DNA of 15,813 nt from the NCBI GenBank assembly GCA_046086225.1, contig JBJSXF010000050.1, positions 1 to 15,813 of the forward strand. Direction: 5' to 3'. The notes under the pieces are model-generated. The model was given only the letters and a program-made list of their open reading frames with translations. It was not told the origin of the DNA and searched no databases. Positions 7,816-13,188 of the stretch are shown here, piece after piece (the first letter of the stretch is position 1; every line of letters begins with the position of its first letter). Source of the DNA: JBJSXF01 sp046086225. GTDB lineage: Bacteria > Actinomycetota > Acidimicrobiia > IMCC26256 > PALSA-610. The position numbers and the translations under genes were made by a program.

Positions 7816-8849
7816 CGATACGGGCGGTGATGGGTCGCGTCCCAGTGACCGCCGGGGAGTACGGAGCCACCGGGGGGAACGCCGAGACGGACACGCGCTT
7901 CCTCGAGCGGCACGTCGAGCAGGGCTTCCCAGTCCCAGTCGGTGCGGGACAGGTCGAACGGGGTGTCGCTCCCCCGTCGCGCGGCGACCGCAATGAGATC
8001 CGGGTCGAGGCGGGCCCGATCGGGTTCGAACACCCCGAGCTTGATGCCCTGATGCCACTGCAGGAGGATCACCGCCATGTAGTCGGTGCCCCCGACCCGG
8101 GAGTTGGTGGCGGTGAACACGGCCAGGTACACCTCGTCCTCGGCGCCCGCGTCGTAGGCGGTGAGCACGTGATGGACGTCGTGGCTCCCGAGCACCGCGA
8201 GCGGGAGCACCCCGGGCGTCCCCGGGATGTCGAACCCGGTGTCGGCGTAGAACTGCCCGAGCGCATGACCGACGGTGTCCGGGGCGGCTGCGTCGATCCG
8301 GCGCCGAACATCGGCGACCGCCTCGGCCGGCGTCGCCACGACGGGTTCGTGCCGGGCCAGCCGCCGCCGCACGGTGTGGTGGTGCTCGCCCGTCTTCCAG
8401 ACGAGGAAGCGGCGGAAGAGATCGGCCTCGGCGGCGTGGGCCCGCCGGGTGGCCGTGTGCTCCAGATCGCGCACGGTGCGATCGTCGGCCCCGAGGCGGC
8501 GGGCGAGATCGCGTGCGGCGTGGAGCGCGCCGGGGTCGGGGTTGTCGGCCGCGAGAGGGACGAGCAACGCGGCGTGGATCGCCTCACGCCGGTCGGCCCG
8601 ATCGGGCAGCCAGGCCCGCACCGCATCGGTCGCCGCCGCCACCGTTGCGAACGGCTCGGCATCACCGACGAGCTCGGAGAGGTCGACGGGTTCGTCGCCG
8701 CTGGCCGGCCCGAGCACGTCGGCCATGGCCCGTACCAACGCAGCCTCCGTTCCGGTGAAGGGACGAGTCCCCCCGGCCGTGGCGACGATGCGCATCGCGG
8801 TCACGACTGCCCGGCGGGTTTCGGGATTACCGTGCATGAGGAGGGCCAC
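7812..8849 (-). CDS. TerB-like / Coq4-like two-domain protein
   Basis: A 345-residue protein with the same plan as the partial gene at 1-716. Residues about 10-150 form a helical TerB-like region with a MRIVATAGG start and a RRAHAAEADLFRRFL end that parallels the other copy. Residues about 190-260 are Coq4-like, with LGQFYADTGFDIPG leading into the motif HDxxH-x11-E (His223-Asp224, His227, Glu239). An MAVILLQWHQG helix follows. The C-terminal 80 residues have no recognisable domain. The start is GTG at 8849 or ATG at 8837; the nearby GAGG is closer than usual to the GTG. The gene is coupled to the MFS gene by a 4-base overlap, which hints at metabolism or export of a small hydrophobic compound. 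Older annotations would call it hypothetical. Confidence 0.78.
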   Translation of the reverse strand: MALLMHGNPETRRAVVTAMRIVATAGGTRPFTGTEAALVRAMADVLGPASGDEPVDLSELVGDAEPFATVAAATDAVRAWLPDRADRREAIHAALLVPLAADNPDPGALHAARDLARRLGADDRTVRDLEHTATRRAHAAEADLFRRFLVWKTGEHHHTVRRRLARHEPVVATPAEAVADVRRRIDAAAPDTVGHALGQFYADTGFDIPGTPGVLPLAVLGSHDVHHVLTAYDAGAEDEVYLAVFTATNSRVGGTDYMAVILLQWHQGIKLGVFEPDRARLDPDLIAVAARRGSDTPFDLSRTDWDWEALLDVPLEEARVRLGVPPGGSVLPGGHWDATHHRPYR

Positions 8850-8873
8850 GAACCTCAGCGTAGAACCGAGTGC

Positions 8874-8878
8874 AGGAG
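8874..8878 (+). promoter_or_regulatory. Ribosome binding site of the hydroxyacid dehydrogenase gene
   Basis: AGGAG with a 6-base spacer to the GTG at 8885. It argues against the in-frame GTG at 8870, which has no ribosome site. Confidence 0.6.
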
Positions 8879-8884
8879 CCTTCC

Positions 8885-9961
8885 GTGCCGTTGCCCAAGA
8901 CGATCGACGACTTCGCCCGGGCCTTCGCGCTCACCGAGGCCCAGGGCCTCGAGGGCTACGTCGACGGTGGAGCCGGAGCCGAGGTCACGCTCCGTCGCAA
9001 CCGCGAGGCGTGGGACGCCATCGAACTGCTGCCCCGCGTGCTGCGCGGCACCGGACACCGCGATCTCTCGACCACCGTGCTCGGTTCAGCCGAGGCGGCG
9101 CCGGTCATGATCGCCCCGGTGGGCTTCCAGCAGTACGCGCACCCCGACGGTGGCATCGAGGTGCCCCGGGCCGCGGCCCGATCCGGCGTCCGCTACGTCC
9201 ACTCGACGTTCGCGGGCAGTGGCTTCGCCGACCTCGCCGCGATCGACAGCCTCCGCTGGTGGTTCCAGCTCTACGTCTTCGACGATCCCGGCCTCAACCG
9301 GGCGCTGGTCACCCAGGCCGTGGAGGCCGGGGCCGAAGCCGTGGTGGTTACCGTCGACCTCGCCGTGCTCGGTGCCCGGGAACGTGACACCCATTCCGGA
9401 TTCACCCTCCGCGGGAATCGCATCGTGCCCTGCGTCGCCGAAGCAGGACGCGAGGACGCTCGCCTCGCCCCGGTGTGGCAGTCGCTCGACCACGATCTCT
9501 CGATGGAAACGCTCGAACGCACCCTCGCCGATTGCCCGGTCCCGCTTCTCGTGAAGGGGGTGCTCCGGGCCGACGATGCCGTGGCCTGCGTCGAACGCGG
9601 TGCCGCCGGCGTCATCGTGTCGAACCACGGTGGCCGTCAGATCGATACGGCCGTGCCGACCGCCGAGGCCCTGGCTCCCGTGGTCGATGCCGTCGCCGAC
9701 CGGGGCGAGGTGCTCGTCGACTCCGGCATCCGCTCCGGCAACGACATCGCCAAGGCACTCGCCCTCGGGGCACGGAGCGTGCTGGTCGGCCGACCGCCGA
9801 TGTGGGGGCTGGGTGTCGCCGGAGCGGCGGGTGTGCAGGAAGTGCTGCGGTTGCTCGTCGACGAGCTCTCGACCGCCATGGCGCTCCTCGGTGCCCGGTC
9901 GGTCGCCGAGCTCGACCGGGGACTCCTCGCCCTGGGCCGACCCGAGGCACCCAGCCGATAG
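8885..9961 (+). CDS. FMN-dependent alpha-hydroxy-acid dehydrogenase/oxidase
   Basis: A 358-residue (beta/alpha)8 flavoenzyme of the glycolate oxidase/L-lactate dehydrogenase family, which oxidises a 2-hydroxy acid to a 2-oxo acid. The expected active-site residues are present: Tyr25 in GYVDGGAG, Tyr130 in FQLYVF, Asp158 in VTVD, Lys224 in LVKGV, and His248 and Arg251 in SNHGGRQ. The FMN phosphate site is seen as DSGIRSGNDIAKA followed by ALGARSVLVGRP. The length is normal. Glycolate, lactate, mandelate and other 2-hydroxy acids are all possible substrates. It is divergent from the TerB/Coq4-like gene, with only 35 bases between the starts. Confidence 0.93.
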   Translation: MPLPKTIDDFARAFALTEAQGLEGYVDGGAGAEVTLRRNREAWDAIELLPRVLRGTGHRDLSTTVLGSAEAAPVMIAPVGFQQYAHPDGGIEVPRAAARSGVRYVHSTFAGSGFADLAAIDSLRWWFQLYVFDDPGLNRALVTQAVEAGAEAVVVTVDLAVLGARERDTHSGFTLRGNRIVPCVAEAGREDARLAPVWQSLDHDLSMETLERTLADCPVPLLVKGVLRADDAVACVERGAAGVIVSNHGGRQIDTAVPTAEALAPVVDAVADRGEVLVDSGIRSGNDIAKALALGARSVLVGRPPMWGLGVAGAAGVQEVLRLLVDELSTAMALLGARSVAELDRGLLALGRPEAPSR

Positions 9962-10009
9962 ACGATCCGCCAGGGGCTGACGGAGTGCAGCAGCCTTCAG
10001 TCGCGCGAA

Positions 10010-10315
10010 TCAGCAGCCGGTCGAGGCCTGCAGCGCGCGACAGGCTTGGGCCATTCTCGCCGGCGAGAGGGTTGCCACTCGGCGGCGGAATGCGTCCCTC
10101 GGGATCGTGTGGAGATTGTCGAAGTTCACCACGCAGTCGGTCGGGACGCCGTCCGCGGCAGTTAACCCGAGTTCGGACACGAGACCCCGCCGGGAGCGCG
10201 TGAGGGCCGCCACGACGATCGATCCGATGCGCTCCGCGACCGGATCACGGGTGAGGACGAGCACCGGCCGGTCGCCACCCGGCGCGGCCGCGAACCAGAC
10301 CTCACCGCGCTGCAT
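10010..10315 (-). CDS. mazF: MazF/PemK-type endoribonuclease toxin
   Basis: A 101-residue protein opening with MQRGEVW, followed by an RPVLVLTRD strand, IGSIVVAALTRS, and a DCVVNFDNLHTIPR segment, all landmarks of the MazF/PemK fold. The size is normal for the family. These toxins are sequence-specific ribonucleases that cut mRNA, rRNA or tRNA in single-stranded sites and halt growth when the antitoxin is lost. The ATG lies inside the antitoxin gene (14-base overlap), so the pair is a classic coupled operon with the antitoxin first. The cleavage site cannot be predicted from sequence. A divergent tRNA-Lys(UUU) lies directly upstream of the operon on the same strand. Confidence 0.9.
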   Translation of the reverse strand: MQRGEVWFAAAPGGDRPVLVLTRDPVAERIGSIVVAALTRSRRGLVSELGLTAADGVPTDCVVNFDNLHTIPRDAFRRRVATLSPARMAQACRALQASTGC

Positions 10316-10556
10316 CGCCGTCCCAGTCCGACCAATCCTCGGCGGGCCCCCAGTCGGCGATCGCGCCCAGCGCCCGCTCGCCCGCTTCGAGTGGAACGGC
10401 ATCCCAGCGATCGGCATCGCCCTCTGCGGCCAACCGGTCGAGGTGCCGACGGAGGGCCTCGCGGAGCAGCTCCGAGCGGTCAACACCGAGCGCCTCCGCC
10501 CAGCGCTGGGTTTCTCGGGCGACGGTGTCATCAACACGGAAACTCAGCATTGTCAT
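10302..10556 (-). CDS. Ribbon-helix-helix antitoxin of the MazF toxin
   Basis: An 84-residue protein. The N-terminal 45 residues are a ribbon-helix-helix DNA-binding domain: a short beta strand LSFRVDD, a first helix ending in ALGVDRSEL, and a second helix LREALRRHLDRL. The C-terminal tail is acidic and Trp-rich (GPAEDWSDWDGD), as expected for the part that wraps and neutralises a MazF dimer. It is encoded before the toxin, overlapping it by 14 bases, and should autoregulate the operon. The ATG at 10556 is chosen, with ATG at 10550 as alternative. There is no ribosome site, but a TANNNT box ends 6 bases before the ATG at 10556, which suggests a leaderless mRNA. Confidence 0.87.
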   Translation of the reverse strand: MTMLSFRVDDTVARETQRWAEALGVDRSELLREALRRHLDRLAAEGDADRWDAVPLEAGERALGAIADWGPAEDWSDWDGDAAR

Positions 10557-10562
10557 ACAAAT

Positions 10563-10568
10563 ACTGTA
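10563..10568 (-). promoter_or_regulatory. -10 box of a probable leaderless antitoxin-toxin mRNA
   Basis: The minus strand reads TACAGT, followed by 6 bases and then the ATG at 10556, so transcription would begin at the start codon itself. The stretch is AT-rich against a GC-rich background. An 8-base palindrome TCGTACGA at 10571-10578 just upstream is a candidate operator for the ribbon-helix-helix antitoxin. Confidence 0.4.
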
Positions 10569-10604
10569 ACTCGTACGACCGCTGATGACGCTTTCCGTCC
10601 TCGG

Positions 10605-10677
10605 TGGGCCGCCCGGGACCCGAACCCGGAACCTGCGGACGAAAAGTCCGTCGCGCTGCCGGTTGCGCCAGCGGCCC
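10605..10677 (-). tRNA. tRNA-Lys (anticodon UUU), divergent copy
   Basis: A full cloverleaf can be folded on the minus strand. The 7-bp acceptor stem is perfect (GGGCCGC with GCGGCCC). The D-stem is GCGC/GCGC and the D-loop contains GG. The T-stem is CCGGG/CCCGG. The discriminator is A73 and CCA is not encoded. The anticodon UUU is at 10642-10644. Several positions are unusual: C37 and G38 in place of the normal A37 and A38 (loop CUUUUCG), G58 in place of the nearly invariant A58 (T-loop TTCGGGT), and an A27-C43 mismatch at the top of the anticodon stem. Intact pairing everywhere else argues against simple decay. It lies 48 bases before the antitoxin gene on the same strand. Confidence 0.75.
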
Positions 10678-10711
10678 CTGCCGGTGCACCGCACCCGAGC
10701 CGAGGCGTCCG

Positions 10712-10876
10712 TCCGCAGTGCGCCGCCTCGCGGTGCAACTCGTGCACTTCTTCGCGCTGATGCTCTGGGTTGCCGCAGTCCTGGCCTTCCTTGCCGGGAT
10801 GCCCCGGCCGGGAGTGGCCCTCATCGCCGTGGTGGTGCTGAATGCGGCCTTCGCCTTCGTGCAGGAGGGCCGGGCC
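10712..10876 (+). pseudogene. N-terminal remnant of a P-type cation-transporting ATPase
   Basis: Translation of this segment gives QLVHFFALMLWVAAVLAF, then LAGMPRPGVALIAVVVLN, ending AFAFVQEGRA. This is the first membrane-helix pair and QExRA end of the bacterial Ca2+/cation P-type ATPase family. Nothing recognisable precedes it, because the divergent tRNA begins 35 bases upstream, and the similarity stops abruptly after QEGRA. The actuator domain and the phosphorylation motif DKTGT are missing. A second remnant of the same kind of protein lies at 12256-12483 on the same strand. The frame stays open to 11011 without further similarity. Confidence 0.65.
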
Positions 10877-10894
10877 CCGACGACGCAGCCGATG

Positions 10895-10909
10895 GTACGA
10901 CCGTCGTAC
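10895..10909. repeat. 15-base perfect palindrome near the ATPase breakpoint
   Basis: GTACGAC-C-GTCGTAC has two 7-base arms around one base. It lies 18 bases after the end of the N-terminal ATPase remnant and about 100 bases before the promoter of the secreted-protein gene. It could be an operator or a scar of the rearrangement. It shares the core CGTAC with the TCGTACGA palindrome in front of the antitoxin gene. Confidence 0.5.
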
Positions 10910-10960
10910 TACGGCTTCCAGGAAGAATCAGCCGGATTCCGACGTAGTTGTCCGTGCGGG

Positions 10961-10987
10961 GAGCCGGCTTCCCCGGTGAAGCGGCTC
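10961..10987. other. Stem-loop upstream of the secreted-protein gene
   Basis: GAGCCGGCTTC, a 6-base loop and GAAGCGGCTC pair as a 10-bp stem with one bulged G. No T-run follows on either side, so it is not a standard intrinsic terminator. It ends 20 bases before the -35 box at 11008 and may insulate that promoter from upstream transcription. Confidence 0.4.
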
Positions 10988-11007
10988 ACGGGTGGCGCCT
11001 CCCGCGG

Positions 11008-11035
11008 TTGATTGCGCGATCCGAGGCGGTACGCT
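11008..11035 (+). promoter_or_regulatory. Probable sigma-70-type promoter of the secreted-protein gene
   Basis: TTGATT at 11008-11013 and TACGCT at 11030-11035 are separated by 16 bases, close to the housekeeping consensus. Transcription would start near 11042, leaving a leader of about 50 bases that contains a purine-rich AGAAAGAAGAG before the GTG at 11093. Confidence 0.5.
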
Positions 11036-11092
11036 GACCCATCTCGGGCGGGATGGCCCCGGCGCCCCGAGGGCTGCAGAAAGAAGAGTTGC

Positions 11093-12250
11093 GTGAAGCG
11101 TTCCATGAACTTGACGAACCGGGTCGTGCAGTTGGTCGCTGTCGCGGTGCTCGCGGCCGCGCTCAGCCCGCCGTCAACGGCCGCCGCCGCCGAGGCCATG
11201 CCGGAGATCTCGGGCCCGCGCGACGCGGTTGCGTCGTCGCCCTCCGCGCGGAACGCCGTCGCGCGGAAGCTCTCGAAGCCGACGCATTGGCATTTCCTCA
11301 CGAACGACGGCCGCCCGGTGGAACGGGTCGAGCGCAACGGCGAGCAAAGGTTCCATCTGGTCGTCGGCAAGACGTACAAGGTGCGCGGAAGGCTTGACCG
11401 CACTCTCCGGGAAGACCTGGCGGACACGTCGCTGATGCTCCAGCGGAAGGCCGACGACGTTGGCGAGTGGACACCCGTCGTCCCTCTCCGCGCCAAGCGT
11501 GACGGGCGGCTCAGGGCCAGGTTCGAGGTCCCGATGAGCTATTTCGGGAAGCACACGTATCGGTTGGTCTCCAGTAATGACCCTGGGTCGGAAACGGTCA
11601 CGCTCGGGTCGACGCTTCCGGCGGTCGCGGACAGCTCATTCGTGCTGGCCCTCACCAACAACGCCAACCGCGACCTCGAGTTCACGTTCCCGACGGCGCA
11701 GAACCCCACCACCGGGGAGTACGTCGGCGGCCAGGTCACGGTGCTCAACGACGAAACCGCGACGCTCACGTACGTCAACCCGATCACGGACGTAACCACG
11801 GTTGGGTTCTACGCCCAGCGCACGAGTTGCGTCCTCGGTTGCGCAAAATATAACAGCAACTGGGATCACACGCCGAACAAGAGGAAGTACACGCCCTGCA
11901 GCACGGCGCCGCCCACCTTCTCCTCCGGCAGCACGCACACCATCAGGGTGACCCCGCAGCTCACCACATCGGGATTCGACATGTTCGTCCTCGATGAGTT
12001 CGGGAACGTGCTCTGCACCGGCTCCCTGGACACGAGCTTCTCGGAGTGGATAGGCGACAACCCCGTCCTCAAGTGGTATTACATCTACCTTGAGTTCGAC
12101 GCCGCCGTGAATGCCGTCGCGATGATCGTCATGGGCGGATTGGTCCTCGTCGACGCCATCCCGGAGGCGATAGCAGAAGACTGGGTAAGAGAGCTTCGAA
12201 TCAAGAAGGCAGCGCAGGACGTGGCACTCCAGCTGCTATTTCAATTTTAG
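11093..12250 (+). CDS. Secreted orphan protein with signal peptide and beta-sandwich region
   Basis: A 385-residue protein without a recognised family. Residues 1-35 are a Sec signal peptide: basic start, hydrophobic VVQLVAVAVLAAALS at 11-25, and probable cleavage near the AAAEA segment at 31-35. Residues about 92-175 look like a bacterial Ig-like beta-sandwich (YKVRG, then LMLQRK, then GEWTPVV, then HTYRLVSS). Residues 180-330 are beta-rich, with four cysteines (246, 250, 269, 308) that could form two disulphides. A hydrophobic stretch at about 336-353 may be a membrane anchor. The start is GTG at 11093, because the frame upstream lacks coding character. Codons such as AAA, TAT and TTT are more frequent than in the neighbours and the GC is visibly lower, suggesting transfer. 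The gene sits between two P-type ATPase remnants. Confidence 0.72.
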   Translation: MKRSMNLTNRVVQLVAVAVLAAALSPPSTAAAAEAMPEISGPRDAVASSPSARNAVARKLSKPTHWHFLTNDGRPVERVERNGEQRFHLVVGKTYKVRGRLDRTLREDLADTSLMLQRKADDVGEWTPVVPLRAKRDGRLRARFEVPMSYFGKHTYRLVSSNDPGSETVTLGSTLPAVADSSFVLALTNNANRDLEFTFPTAQNPTTGEYVGGQVTVLNDETATLTYVNPITDVTTVGFYAQRTSCVLGCAKYNSNWDHTPNKRKYTPCSTAPPTFSSGSTHTIRVTPQLTTSGFDMFVLDEFGNVLCTGSLDTSFSEWIGDNPVLKWYYIYLEFDAAVNAVAMIVMGGLVLVDAIPEAIAEDWVRELRIKKAAQDVALQLLFQF

Positions 12251-12255
12251 GACGT

Positions 12256-12483
12256 GGTGCTGAGCATGTACTCGTACCTGAAGGAGCCGCCCATCGTCAC
12301 GGTGTAGCTCTGCGCGCTGGCGCCGATCCACATGTCCTCCCTGTCGACCCGCGCGAGTTCACCCTCGGGCTGCTCGGGCTGGCCGCCCTCCGCGACTCGC
12401 TTCGCGTCGGGGTGTCGGAGGCGGTTGCCGAGTGCCGCCAGGCGGGAGTGGCCACCGTGATGGTGACCGGCGACTACCCCGGG
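12256..12483 (+). pseudogene. Phosphorylation-domain remnant of a P-type ATPase
   Basis: In one frame this stretch reads VLPVDPREFTLGLLGLAAL, then RDSLRVGVSEAVAECRQAG, ending VATVMVTGDYPG. It matches the P-type ATPase region where GLxGLxDPxRPxV leads to the conserved MxTGD loop. The match is clear from 12343 and weaker from 12256. After TGDYPG the similarity ends at once, although the frame stays open to a stop at 12589-12591, and the hinge and second membrane half are absent. Together with the remnant at 10712-10876 it indicates one ATPase gene whose middle and end are gone. The strand and order agree with that. Confidence 0.7.
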
Positions 12484-12615
12484 TGTCGGCGGGCCGTGCC
12501 CGAGCCGGCCGACTCGACAGGGCGCGATTCCGGGCGACTCTCAGGGCCGTTGCTCCCGCAGTTCGTCGACGACTGTTGCTCGACGCGATGAGGCCTTATG
12601 TCACAAGGGCTCGGG

Positions 12616-12689
12616 TGGAGACGATGGGACTCGAACCCACGACCCCCTGCTTGCAAAGCAGGTGCTCTAGCCAGCTGAGCTACGTCCCC
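12616..12689 (-). tRNA. tRNA-Ala (anticodon UGC)
   Basis: A complete minus-strand cloverleaf. Acceptor GGGGACG pairs with CGTCTCC and includes the G3-U70 pair that defines alanine tRNAs. The D-arm is GCTC/GAGC. The anticodon stem CCTGC/GCAGG holds loop TTTGCAA, with anticodon UGC at 12653-12655. The T-arm is GTGGG-TTCGAGT-CCCAT. CCA is not encoded. All conserved positions are normal, in contrast with the tRNA-Lys at 10605-10677. Confidence 0.95.
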
Positions 12690-12694
12690 GGCGA

Positions 12695-12711
12695 CCGCTC
12701 CCCGGGAGCGG
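12695..12711. repeat. 17-base palindrome at the 5' end of tRNA-Ala
   Basis: CCGCTCCC-C-GGGAGCGG has perfect 8-base arms around one C and begins 6 bases upstream of the first base of tRNA-Ala. It may be involved in processing or act as an operator. There is no T-run to suggest a terminator. Confidence 0.4.
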
Positions 12712-12780
12712 CGCCGCAACGCTACCGGGCGCAACCGGCCCGATCCGCCGAACCCCGATCGGATCGGCCAACATCTCCCC

Positions 12781-13188
12781 ATGGCCCTCCTCGCCGTCGT
12801 GGGCGCGCACCTCGCCGGCCAGCCGCTCAACCACCAGCTCACCGATCGCGGCGCCCGGCTCCGCGAGTCCACCTCGACCGCGCCCCGCTACCGGCTCTTC
12901 GCCCTTCCGACCGTCCCCCCCAAGCCGGGGCTCGTGCGCACGGCCGATTCGGCCACGCCCGACTCCGGGGCGGGCGCGATCGAGGTCGAGGTCTGGGAAC
13001 TCGATGACGAGGCACTCGGATCCTTCGTGCAAGGAATCCCCGCTCCGCTCTGCGTCGGCACCGTCGAGTTGGCCGACGGCCGGACCGTGCTCGGCTTCCT
13101 CTGCGAGTCCATCGCCACCGTCGGGGCGCCCGAGATCACCCGCTTCGGAGGCTGGCGCTCCTACTTGGAATCGAGCACCCCAGACTGA
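12781..13188 (+). CDS. Allophanate hydrolase C-terminal domain, detached from the amidase
   Basis: The 135 residues match only the C-terminal domain of allophanate hydrolase (AtzF): an LAVVGAHLAGQPLN opening, then TSTAPRYRLFALP, PPKPGLVR, VEVWELDDEALGSFV, and a final CESIATVGAPEITRFGGWRSYL segment. In AtzF this domain of about 130 residues is fused behind the amidase and helps assembly or handles the second step. Here it stands alone on the plus strand and faces the amidase gene, with their ends overlapping by 53 bases. No Shine-Dalgarno sequence precedes the ATG, so expression is doubtful. It could be a functional split subunit, a fragment left by a local inversion, or an assembly artefact. 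Confidence 0.82.
   Translation: MALLAVVGAHLAGQPLNHQLTDRGARLRESTSTAPRYRLFALPTVPPKPGLVRTADSATPDSGAGAIEVEVWELDDEALGSFVQGIPAPLCVGTVELADGRTVLGFLCESIATVGAPEITRFGGWRSYLESSTPD

Noticed and set aside
6206..7993. Long minus-strand open frame of 595 codons across the MFS gene.
   Set aside because: It is an off-frame shadow of the MFS transporter and of the DUF985 antisense strand, with Arg-rich composition and no family match.
10605..12689. Integrated element with attachment sites at the two tRNA genes.
   Set aside because: No integrase and no direct repeat of a tRNA 3' end was found. The two tRNAs share only normal T-arm similarity.
12432..13007. Plus-strand open frame of 191 codons crossing tRNA-Ala.
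   Set aside because: It runs through the tRNA and overlaps the real allophanate hydrolase domain in another frame. Its composition is Arg- and Pro-rich shadow.
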